DNA of 12,513 bases, from contig WTIB01000261.1 of NCBI GenBank assembly GCA_011522905.1, forward strand, positions 1 to 12,513. The letters run 5' to 3'. Position numbers and translations under genes: made by a program. This stretch comes from Crocinitomicaceae bacterium. Its GTDB lineage: Bacteria; Bacteroidota; Bacteroidia; Flavobacteriales_D; Crocinitomicaceae. Shown here piece after piece: positions 1 through 7,088 of the stretch; the first letter of the stretch is position 1, and every line of letters begins with the position of its first letter. The notes under the pieces were generated by a model that was given only the letters and a program-made list of their open reading frames with translations, was not told where the DNA came from and ran no database searches.

Positions 1-504
1 GACGATTGTCCAACAATTCCTGGTCCAAAAGAAAATAACGGATGTCCTTATTTGGATACTGATGAAGATGGATTACTCGACAAAGATGACGAATGTCCAA
101 ACACACCAGGACCTATTGAAAATAATGGATGCCCTGTTATTGAAGAAGAGGTAGTTGAAGTACTTCAAACAGCATTTGACAACCTAGAATTCAGAACAGC
201 GAAAGACATTATCTTAAACGAATCTAAGCCTTCGTTAGAGGAGCTGTCTAATGTGTTAATTGAAAGACCAACTTGGAAGCTAGAAATATCTGGTCACACC
301 GATAATGTTGGTAATGAAGATAAAAACATGGTATTATCGAAGAAAAGAGCAGAATCAGTGAAAAGATTCTTGGTTGATCATGGTGTTGATGAGACGCATT
401 TGATCATTAAGTTCTTTGGTGAAACGGCTCCAATTGCTGATAATAACACAGCTGAAGGAAGACAGAAAAACAGACGTGTTGAAATGAAAATCATATTTGA
501 ATAA
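1..504 (+). CDS. OmpA-family outer-membrane protein with TSP3 repeats (3' part)
   Basis: The frame is open from base 1, so the 5' end lies outside the window. The visible part begins with thrombospondin type 3-like calcium-binding repeats: a unit of 29 residues (87 bases) containing DTDEDG and ENNGCP is seen nearly twice over about the first 50 residues. After an acidic linker comes an OmpA C-terminal domain, with the SGHTDNVG motif, the LSKKRAESVKRFL helix and the closing GRQKNRRVEMKI motif. In this family the Asp of HTDN and the Arg of NRRVE bind the diaminopimelate of peptidoglycan. The expected role is to tether the outer membrane to the cell wall; the missing N-terminus is commonly a beta-barrel or another repeat domain. 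The stop is TAA, followed by a strong terminator, so this is the last gene of its transcript. Family assignment is firm; the exact function is not known. Confidence 0.93.
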   Translation, partial: DDCPTIPGPKENNGCPYLDTDEDGLLDKDDECPNTPGPIENNGCPVIEEEVVEVLQTAFDNLEFRTAKDIILNESKPSLEELSNVLIERPTWKLEISGHTDNVGNEDKNMVLSKKRAESVKRFLVDHGVDETHLIIKFFGETAPIADNNTAEGRQKNRRVEMKIIFE

Positions 505-527
505 TTCATTTTAACTTCAAACTTAAG

Positions 528-551
528 AAAGGGGCTTTTGCCCCTTTTTTT
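528..551 (+). terminator. Rho-independent terminator after the OmpA-family gene
   Basis: A perfect 8-bp stem, AAAGGGGC paired with GCCCCTTT, encloses a TTTT loop and runs into seven T residues. It lies 24 bases after the stop codon of the upstream gene, which is the expected place for an intrinsic terminator. It isolates the OmpA-family gene from the histidine kinase gene downstream. Confidence 0.93.
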
Positions 552-681
552 ATTTGAAATTGAAGCTATCTATGAAGTTAGGTCGCAAATATTAATGTTT
601 TCTTAATTTACCAGATTCACATAAAAGGCTCGAGATGAGTATATTCGTGCTATAAAATTGTCTTACAATATTTTATAAATT

Positions 682-1719
682 TTGAAATACCCAAAACCCA
701 GTTTACTTATTTTTTATGGAAGCCTAGCTACTTTTGGGTTCAGTTTCACTTTTACCCTATTTGTTCATTTATTCATCTCTGAAGTTGATTCTACGCTATT
801 TTTCGTTATTCCCATATTAGGGGCAGTATTCGTATATATTACATTTAGTTTTTTACTTAAAAAATTTGTTCAACACCGACTTTCTCTTCTATATAGATCT
901 ATTCAAACCAAAACTGAAGCAAGTACAAATGAATATGAGGTTGAGTCACTTGACCATATGATTGAACATGCGGAAAAAGATGTACAAGACTGGCAGAGTA
1001 AACAGGACGAGGAAATTATAAAGCTGAAAGAGCAAGAAAATTTTAGAAGAGAATTTCTGGGCAATTTGGCTCATGAACTTAAAACTCCTGTATTCTCCAT
1101 TCAAGGTTATATTCTAACACTTCTGGAAGGCGGTTTGGAGGATGAGACAATAAATAAAAAATTTTTGGAGCGGGCTTCATTATCTACGGATAGAATCGTG
1201 AGCATTCTGGAAGACCTGGATCAAATTACCAAACTCGAAATTGATGCTCTTGAAATGATTTTCGAACCTTTTGATATACTAAAACTTGCTTCTGAGTGTA
1301 TCGTCGGAGCTGAGCTAAGAGCAAAAGAAAAAAATATTAAACTCCATTTAAAACATGAAACTGAGGACATCAGTGTTAACGCCGATCGCAAAAGAATAGC
1401 TCAAGTACTCACCAATCTACTTAATAACTCCATATCCTATGGAAAACAAGATGGCAACACAACGATATCTGTTTTTGTAGTTAGAGATTTGGTAAACATA
1501 GAGGGCTCAGATGACGGTATCGGTATAGACAAAGCACCTTTTCCTCGCTTGTTTGAACGCTTCGATAGGGTCGAAAAAAGTTGAAGTCCTCGCGAGAAAG
1601 GCACAGGACTTGGACTAGCGATTGTTAAACATGTCATCGACTCTCATCAACAAAAAATTGCCGTCAAAAGCTCAGTTGGAGTTGGCAGTCAATTCACCTT
1701 CAGTTTAGACAAAGCTTAA
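682..1719 (+). pseudogene. Sensor histidine kinase interrupted by an in-frame TGA
   Basis: The product would be a two-helix membrane sensor kinase. TM segments lie at about residues 8-32 and 39-60 with only a few residues between them, followed by a charged linker, then HisKA with LAHELKTP (phospho-acceptor His131). The HATPase domain has an N box TNLLNN (about 244-249), a G1 box DDGIG (277-281) and an F box (FPRLFERF). Codon 301 (1582-1584) is TGA. The same frame continues after it with SPREKGTGLGLAIVKH and an ordinary kinase C-terminus to TAA at 1717-1719. Relatives usually read KSRSR-x(3)-GTGLGL here, so the TGA replaces an expected Arg and one CGA-to-TGA change explains it. The truncated 300-residue product lacks part of the ATP lid and the G2 box and should not be an active kinase. 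The start is TTG at 682: an in-frame stop lies at 676-678 and no usable in-frame ATG follows before the first TM segment. No response regulator gene is adjacent. A sequencing error or readthrough cannot be excluded. Confidence 0.85.
1584..1611 (+). other. Inverted repeat abutting the premature TGA
   Basis: AAGTCCT (1584-1590) and AGGACTT (1605-1611) form a perfect 7-bp inverted repeat around a 14-base loop. The repeat starts at the last base of the TGA codon. It lies inside sequence coding for conserved kinase residues, so it may be a chance effect of codon choice. A stem directly 3' of UGA is, however, the arrangement expected of recoding elements. Confidence 0.4.
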
Positions 1720-1723
1720 AATA

Positions 1724-1756
1724 TTTGCTCTAAATCAAAAGCTTGTTGTACCTTTG
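1724..1756 (+). promoter_or_regulatory. Bacteroidota-type promoter for cphA
   Basis: TTTG at 1724-1727 and TACCTTTG at 1749-1756 match the -33 and -7 elements of the Bacteroidota primary sigma factor (TTTG and TAnnTTTG) exactly, with a 21-base spacer. Transcription would start near 1762, giving a leader of about 40 bases before the ATG at 1803. The -33 box lies just after the stop of the broken kinase gene, so cphA can be transcribed independently of it. Confidence 0.7.
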
Positions 1757-1802
1757 CCGAAATTTTTGAGAAATAGTACGTTTTATTTAATTTATTTCAG
1801 TT

Positions 1803-4439
1803 ATGAAAATACTTAAAATTCAAGCACTTAGAGGTCCAAACATATGGAGCATTCGAAGACAAAAGCTTATTCAGATGAGATTGGATTTAGAAGAATTGGA
1901 GGAGAGGCCAACAGATAAGATTGACGGGTTTAGAGAACGTTTAGAAAATCTTTTACCGACACTTATTGAGCATAGATGTTCTGAGGGATGTCGTGGAGGC
2001 TTCTTTCAAAGAGTAGATCGAGGAACTTGGATGGGGCATGTAATAGAGCATATTGCATTAGAAATTCAAACCTTGGCTGGAATGGATGTTGGATTCGGAA
2101 GAACACGAGAAACAAAAACACCAGGAGTTTATAATGTAGTTTTTAACTATCTGGAAGAAAAGGTAGGAATCTATGCAGCTAAGGCAGCTGTAAAAATTGC
2201 TGAGGCCTTAATTGCCGGCGAAGATTATGATCTCACTGATGATATCCAAAATATGAAGGAAATTAGAGAAGATGTGAGATTAGGACCAAGTACTGCAAGT
2301 ATTGTTGATGAGGCGGTCTCACGAGATATCCCATTCCTTCGTTTGGGGAGAAATTCACTCATTCAGCTTGGAGCCGGTGTAAATCAAATGCGCTTTCAGG
2401 CAACCATTACATGCAAGACAAGTAACATTGCTGTTGATATTGCCTGCAATAAAGAGCAAACTAAAAAAATGTTGGATGATGCTTCTATTCCTGTAGCGAA
2501 AGGAGATATTTGTTATGACGAGGAAGACTTAAAGGATACTATTGACGATATTGGTTACCCAATCGTTATTAAACCTTTAGATGGGAATCATGGAAAAGGT
2601 GCCTCTATTAACGTGACCAATTGGGAGGATGCTGTTAAAGGATTAAAGCATGCTAAAGAATACTCAAGAAGAGTCATCGTTGAAAAATTTGTAACTGGTT
2701 TTGACTTTAGGGTTCTCGTAATAAATAATGAGGTTATCGCAGCTGCTCAAAGAGTGCCTGCGCACGTCATTGGGAATGGTAAAAACACCATTCAAGAGCT
2801 CATCGATATCACAAATGAAGATCCAAGAAGGGGTTATGGACATGAAAATGTATTGACAGAAATCACTATTGACAGAACGACAGAACGATTGATTGACAAT
2901 GCAGGATACACATTGGGTTCAGTTCTTCCTGAGGACGAAACTTTATATTTAAAATCTACTGCCAATTTAAGTACGGGCGGAACTTCAGTGGATGTCACTG
3001 ATCTTATGCACCCAGAAAACGTATTTATTGCAGAACGGATTTCTAGAGTTATTGGTTTGGACATTTGTGGAATAGATATTATGGCACCTAACCTCACACA
3101 ATCCCTCAAGGAAAATGGTGGTGTGATATTAGAAGTAAATGCAGCTCCTGGTTTTAGAATGCACCTTGCACCCTCCGAAGGATTGCCAAGAAACGTTGCT
3201 GCTCCCGTAATTGATATGCTTTATCCTCCTGGAAAACCATCAAGAATTCCGATTATTTCTGTAACTGGAACTAATGGAAAAACGACAACTACCCGATTGA
3301 TTTCTCACATCGTTAAAAACAATGGTTATCGAGTTGGGTTTACTACTTCTGACGGTATCTATATACAAAACCACATGATGGAAAAAGGGGATACGACAGG
3401 ACCTATAAGTGCCGAATATATCTTAAAAGACCCTACTGTTGAATTTGCAGTTCTTGAAACAGCTCGTGGAGGAATCTTGAGATCTGGACTCGGATTTAAG
3501 GTTTGTGATATCGGTGTGATTACCAATATTCAGGAAGACCATCTTGGGATAAGTGATATTCATGATTTAAAAGACCTTTCACGTGTAAAATCGGTTGTTG
3601 TAGAAAGTGTTAAAAAAGATGGTTGGGCAGTTCTTAACGGAGAAGATGAGAATTGTCTTGAAATAGCGAAATCATTATCATGCAATGTGGCCTTATTTAG
3701 TTTAGATGAAAATTGCCCTGCAATAATTGAGCATTGTGCTGAAGGGGGGATCGCAGCTATTTATGAAAATGGGTTTATTACCATTAAAAAAGGCGACTGG
3801 AAAATAAGAGTCGAACGAGCTACTCATATTCCTCTTACCCTTAACGGTAAGGCAAAATTTATGATTGCCAACGTATTAGCAGCAACATTATCGGCATACT
3901 TGTATGGCTTCAAAACAGAGGATATTAAGTTATCCTTGGCTACCTTCATTCCAAGTGCAGCGCATACTCCAGGAAGAATGAACATTTTTGAATTTTCAAA
4001 GTTCAAAGTGCTCATTGATTTCGCTCATAACCCTACAAGCTATCTAGGAATTGAAGATTATTTAAGCAGCGTAGATGCTTCTAGAAAAATTGGGATTATT
4101 TCTGGCGTTGGAGATCGACGAGATGAAGACATCAAGGAATGTGCAAAAATTGCAGCCCGAATGTTCGACCATATTATTATCCGACAAGAAAAACACTTGA
4201 GAGGAAGAACTGAAGAGGAAATCATCAATCTCATCTTAGAAGGATTACAAGAGGGAGACGCTTCTGTTACTCATGAAGTCGTATCATTGGAAGTTGAAGC
4301 GATTAAACACGCCATTTCCATTGCAGAAGAAGGGACCTACATTGTGGCATTAAGCGATGTAATTGACAATGCCATTGATATTGTACAAAGCTATTTAGAC
4401 GCTGAAATAGAATCAGAAAATTTAGTTCCTGTTTTGTAA
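1803..4439 (+). CDS. cphA: Cyanophycin synthetase (CphA1-type, both ATP sites intact)
   Basis: The 878-residue product has the normal length for cyanophycin synthetase, a cytoplasmic enzyme that uses ATP to add Asp and then Arg to multi-L-arginyl-poly-L-aspartate, an insoluble nitrogen store. Three parts are visible. The N-terminal domain starts with the family signature ALRGPNIWSIRR and carries H79-x-x-E82-H83 (HVIEH), matching the metallopeptidase-like third site reported for CphA N-domains. The ATP-grasp domain has KPLDGNHGKG near residue 257 and EVNAAPGFRMH near 444. The Mur-ligase-like domain has the P-loop VTGTNGKTTT near 487-496, DFAHNP at 739-744 and GVGDRRDED soon after. Because both ligase sites look intact, this is the two-substrate CphA1 type rather than CphA2. 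The ATG start matches the conserved family N-terminus and follows a good promoter. No cyanophycinase or isoaspartyl dipeptidase gene is in the window. Identification is very firm; activity is inferred. Confidence 0.97.
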   Translation: MKILKIQALRGPNIWSIRRQKLIQMRLDLEELEERPTDKIDGFRERLENLLPTLIEHRCSEGCRGGFFQRVDRGTWMGHVIEHIALEIQTLAGMDVGFGRTRETKTPGVYNVVFNYLEEKVGIYAAKAAVKIAEALIAGEDYDLTDDIQNMKEIREDVRLGPSTASIVDEAVSRDIPFLRLGRNSLIQLGAGVNQMRFQATITCKTSNIAVDIACNKEQTKKMLDDASIPVAKGDICYDEEDLKDTIDDIGYPIVIKPLDGNHGKGASINVTNWEDAVKGLKHAKEYSRRVIVEKFVTGFDFRVLVINNEVIAAAQRVPAHVIGNGKNTIQELIDITNEDPRRGYGHENVLTEITIDRTTERLIDNAGYTLGSVLPEDETLYLKSTANLSTGGTSVDVTDLMHPENVFIAERISRVIGLDICGIDIMAPNLTQSLKENGGVILEVNAAPGFRMHLAPSEGLPRNVAAPVIDMLYPPGKPSRIPIISVTGTNGKTTTTRLISHIVKNNGYRVGFTTSDGIYIQNHMMEKGDTTGPISAEYILKDPTVEFAVLETARGGILRSGLGFKVCDIGVITNIQEDHLGISDIHDLKDLSRVKSVVVESVKKDGWAVLNGEDENCLEIAKSLSCNVALFSLDENCPAIIEHCAEGGIAAIYENGFITIKKGDWKIRVERATHIPLTLNGKAKFMIANVLAATLSAYLYGFKTEDIKLSLATFIPSAAHTPGRMNIFEFSKFKVLIDFAHNPTSYLGIEDYLSSVDASRKIGIISGVGDRRDEDIKECAKIAARMFDHIIIRQEKHLRGRTEEEIINLILEGLQEGDASVTHEVVSLEVEAIKHAISIAEEGTYIVALSDVIDNAIDIVQSYLDAEIESENLVPVL

Positions 4440-4458
4440 TTTCATCGGATTTTCGTGT

Positions 4459-4496
4459 GGAAAAGCCTCTTTGTTTTTTGTAAAGCAAAGGCTTCC
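4459..4496 (+). other. Imperfect inverted repeat between cphA and the fadL-like gene
   Basis: GGAAAAGCCTCTTTG (4459-4473) and CAAAGGCTTCC (4486-4496) can pair as an interrupted hairpin, with AGCC/GGCT and TTTG/CAAA helices, a TC bulge and a loop of about 12 bases. It starts 20 bases after the cphA stop. It has no T-run on its 3' side, so it is not a classic intrinsic terminator. It may end the cphA message by another route, stabilise its 3' end, or be chance. No convincing promoter was found in the rest of this 101-base gap. Confidence 0.35.
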
Positions 4497-4540
4497 TAAA
4501 TTGCCATTATATTAATATATTTAGGTCCATATTTGATTCC

Positions 4541-5773
4541 ATGAGAAAATTATTTTCGGTGCTGTTGACGTTTTTGTGCCTATTAACGTATGGGAATTCT
4601 TTTTCTCAAGGGTACCAGGTTAATTTCCAAGGTCAAAAGCAACAGGGCATGGGGCTGGCTGGTACAGCAGTTTTCATGGATGGCTCAAGCCTTTTTTTTA
4701 ACCCGGGTTCTGTTGCATTTTCGAATGAAAACTCCATAAATGTGGCGGTTACGCCTATTTCAGGAAATACATTATTTATTGACTCAACTACGGGACAAGG
4801 TTTCCGGTCAAACTCTCCCATTGGCACTCCTTTTTCTGCTTATGGATTGTTTCAACTAAAGGATCATGCTAAACTCAAACTTGGTATCGCAGCATATACT
4901 CCTTTTGGAAGCACGGTGTCGTATGAAGATAATTGGATTGGCCGATTTGCCCTCACAAAGCTGCAATTAAAGGCCATTTTTATTCAACCTACATTTTCAT
5001 ACAGAATTGCGGATGTCATTGGAATTGGGGGTGGTCTCGTAATTAGTACGGGTGATGTAGTCTTAGAAAAAGACATTCCAGTTCAATTTAGTAATGGAGA
5101 TTTTGCAAGTGCCAGCCTATCTGGGTCTGCACTCGGTTTTGGATACAATTTGGGTATTCATTATGACCTGACAAAAAAACTCTCTGTTGGACTTAACTTT
5201 CGCTCAAAAATTGAAATGAGTGTTGATGATGGAAATGCAATATTTGATGTCCCTGAATCACTTGATCCAAATTTTCCTGACGGTACATTTTCAGGTGCAC
5301 TTCCCTTACCACAGGTACTTACGTTTGGAGTATGCTATAAAGCGAATGATCAGCTTACCTTTGTTTTGGATGTAAACAGGGTTGGTTGGAAAGCATACGA
5401 CACCTTGGCCTTTGATTATGCCTTAAATACATCGTCTTTAGAGGATACTAAATCTCCGAGAATGTATGAAAGCACATTTGCTTTTCGGGGAGGAGGATCT
5501 TATGATTTTAATAATGGATTATCATTAAGAGCTGGAGGAGGATTTGGATTCTCACCTGTTCAAAATGGCTATATAACACCTGAAACCCCAGACAATGATA
5601 GATGGTACGGAACTGCAGGTATAGGATATGTGTTTGGTGATCACTTTTCAATAGATGCTACGTTTTATTATACACAAATGACGAGAACTGGACATAATAG
5701 GGAAACAGGACTAAGCGGAACCTTTGAAACAAAGGCAATTGCAGGTGGGATTGGGTTAATATATAAGTGGTAA
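4541..5773 (+). CDS. OmpP1/FadL/TodX-family outer-membrane hydrophobic-compound channel
   Basis: A signal peptide (about residues 1-22, ending NSFSQ) precedes a beta-barrel protein of 410 residues, within the usual FadL-family range. The mature N-terminus has the family pattern QGMGLAGTAVFMDGSSLFFNPG, which corresponds to the hatch region with its NPA/NPG motif. Later come strand-rich segments such as AYTPFGSTVSYEDNWIGRFAL, PTFSYRIADVIGIGGGL, YDLTKKLSVGLNFRSKIEM and IDATFYYTQMTRTGHNR. It ends IGLIYKW, with the terminal aromatic residue expected of a barrel inserted by BamA. Known members move long-chain fatty acids or aromatic hydrocarbons across the outer membrane by lateral diffusion; the substrate here cannot be read from the sequence. 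The stop overlaps the next start by one base (TAATG), so the channel and the following lipoprotein are probably translationally coupled. Confidence 0.92.
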   Translation: MRKLFSVLLTFLCLLTYGNSFSQGYQVNFQGQKQQGMGLAGTAVFMDGSSLFFNPGSVAFSNENSINVAVTPISGNTLFIDSTTGQGFRSNSPIGTPFSAYGLFQLKDHAKLKLGIAAYTPFGSTVSYEDNWIGRFALTKLQLKAIFIQPTFSYRIADVIGIGGGLVISTGDVVLEKDIPVQFSNGDFASASLSGSALGFGYNLGIHYDLTKKLSVGLNFRSKIEMSVDDGNAIFDVPESLDPNFPDGTFSGALPLPQVLTFGVCYKANDQLTFVLDVNRVGWKAYDTLAFDYALNTSSLEDTKSPRMYESTFAFRGGGSYDFNNGLSLRAGGGFGFSPVQNGYITPETPDNDRWYGTAGIGYVFGDHFSIDATFYYTQMTRTGHNRETGLSGTFETKAIAGGIGLIYKW

Positions 5774-7074
5774 TGATGAATTCAAGATTATACATATTCG
5801 GTTTTTTGATTGCGATTTGCATTGCATGTAAACCTAAATTTGAAGCCCCTGAATATAGCTCTGGCGAAACAAATCCCGAACGGCTCTTAATGCTTGGCGG
5901 AACTTTTGCCTCGGGTTATACAGATGATGCCTTGTTTAGATATGGACAAGAACATAGTATGGCCTCCTACATTCATAAAAGTATAAATGACGTATCTCCA
6001 TCAACATTTAATCAACCATTTGTGGAGGAAGGATCTGTCGGTATTAGTTCAAATGGACTTTCAAGATTGATATTAGGGTATAAAACGGATTGCTTAAATG
6101 AAACTTCTTTGTCTCCTGTTCGAGAAACTACTATGGGTGACGCCAATGTATTAAATAGTATATACAGCGGTACACCATTCAACAACATGTCAATTCCAGG
6201 ATTACGGACAGGTGATGTCTTTGACGAAGATTATTCCAACCAAAATCCTTATTTCGCTAGAATGTCGTCATCTCCAACAAGTACGGTAAATGATGATTTT
6301 GGTGCTTTAAATCCAACGCTTTTTTCTGTCTTTTTGGGGCTAGATGATTTTATGCCCTTCATTAAGTCTGGCGCAAGAAGTGACAGTCTTCCTGATCCAA
6401 ATCTGTTTGAGAATAATTATCGTCAAATGTTGGACAACCTTACCTCTGGTGGGGCAAAAGGTGTGATCTCGACTATTCCTGATATAAGCAGCGCTCCATA
6501 TTTTACGACTGTTGGCTGGAATGATCTTGTTTTAGACTCTGCCAATAATGCCACCTTAAACAGCATCTACAATCCCTTAGAATTTTATTTCAACGTAGGC
6601 AACAATCCCTTCATGATTGAGGACCCTTCTGCAAATGCTTTTGGAGTGCGACCTATCGAGGAAGGAGAGCTTATCTTGTTGAGTGTTCCGTTGGACTCCG
6701 TGAAGTGTTACAAAATGGGAACCATCTTTCCGTTCAGAAATGAGTTTATTTTAACTAACCCAGAGCTGCAAGAAATTAGAACGCACCTTGGAATCATCAA
6801 TGACATCATCCGTTCACTTGCTGTAGAATACGATTTAGCCTTGGTTGATGCAGATCAGTTCTTTTCAAATATAGATTCAGGTTTTCCTTTTAATGGTATT
6901 AATATGGGGACTGGTTTTATTTCAGGTGGAGCGTATGGGCTAGACGGTATTCGATTTAACGCCCGAACAAATGCCCTTTTTGCCAACGAATTTATTAAAT
7001 CAATTAATCAAAAATACAATGCGTCATATCCAATGATTAATGCGACGAATTTGGATGCCGCATTTTTTCCATAA
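5773..7074 (+). CDS. SGNH/GDSL hydrolase-like lipoprotein with substituted catalytic residues
   Basis: The N-terminus is a lipoprotein signal ending ICIAC, with Cys19 as the lipidated residue, so the protein should sit in the outer membrane. The body aligns, from knowledge of the family, with the GDSL-like lipoproteins commonly found next to FadL-type genes in Bacteroidota. The conserved landmarks are LGGTFASGYTDDALFRYGQE (usually GNSLTAGYxDGALYxxGQ), SIPGLRTGD, NPYFARMSSSP.STV, FLGLDDFM (usually IGNNDVL) and DGIRFNARTNALFANEFIKS (usually DGVHxTxxxxALIANEFI). The nucleophile Ser is Thr44, the block III Asn is Asp191, and the block V His is Arg394, while the Asp of DxxH remains as Asp391. Length (433 residues) and overall pattern are normal, so the reading frame has been kept while catalysis appears lost. 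The start at 5773 overlaps the channel gene's stop; ATG 5776 and GTG 5767 are alternatives. The role is unknown; a non-catalytic partner of the channel or a ligand binder is inferred. Confidence 0.82.
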   Translation: MMNSRLYIFGFLIAICIACKPKFEAPEYSSGETNPERLLMLGGTFASGYTDDALFRYGQEHSMASYIHKSINDVSPSTFNQPFVEEGSVGISSNGLSRLILGYKTDCLNETSLSPVRETTMGDANVLNSIYSGTPFNNMSIPGLRTGDVFDEDYSNQNPYFARMSSSPTSTVNDDFGALNPTLFSVFLGLDDFMPFIKSGARSDSLPDPNLFENNYRQMLDNLTSGGAKGVISTIPDISSAPYFTTVGWNDLVLDSANNATLNSIYNPLEFYFNVGNNPFMIEDPSANAFGVRPIEEGELILLSVPLDSVKCYKMGTIFPFRNEFILTNPELQEIRTHLGIINDIIRSLAVEYDLALVDADQFFSNIDSGFPFNGINMGTGFISGGAYGLDGIRFNARTNALFANEFIKSINQKYNASYPMINATNLDAAFFP

Positions 7075-7088
7075 CTTAAAATTCAATC

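Noticed and set aside
1..140. Near-repeat of 87 bases at the left edge, possibly a tandem DNA repeat or CRISPR-like unit.
   Set aside because: It is in frame and encodes the 29-residue TSP3-type protein repeat; the bases differ mostly at synonymous or linker positions.
1561..1575. TTCGA / TCGAA inverted repeat before the TGA.
   Set aside because: A 5-bp stem inside coding sequence for the conserved F-box region; too short to be meaningful.
1574..1580. A AAA AAG slippery heptamer just before the premature TGA, suggesting programmed -1 frameshifting.
   Set aside because: The heptamer is out of phase with the reading frame (codons are GAA AAA AGT), and the conserved GTGLGL coding continues in the same frame after the TGA, so no frameshift is needed.
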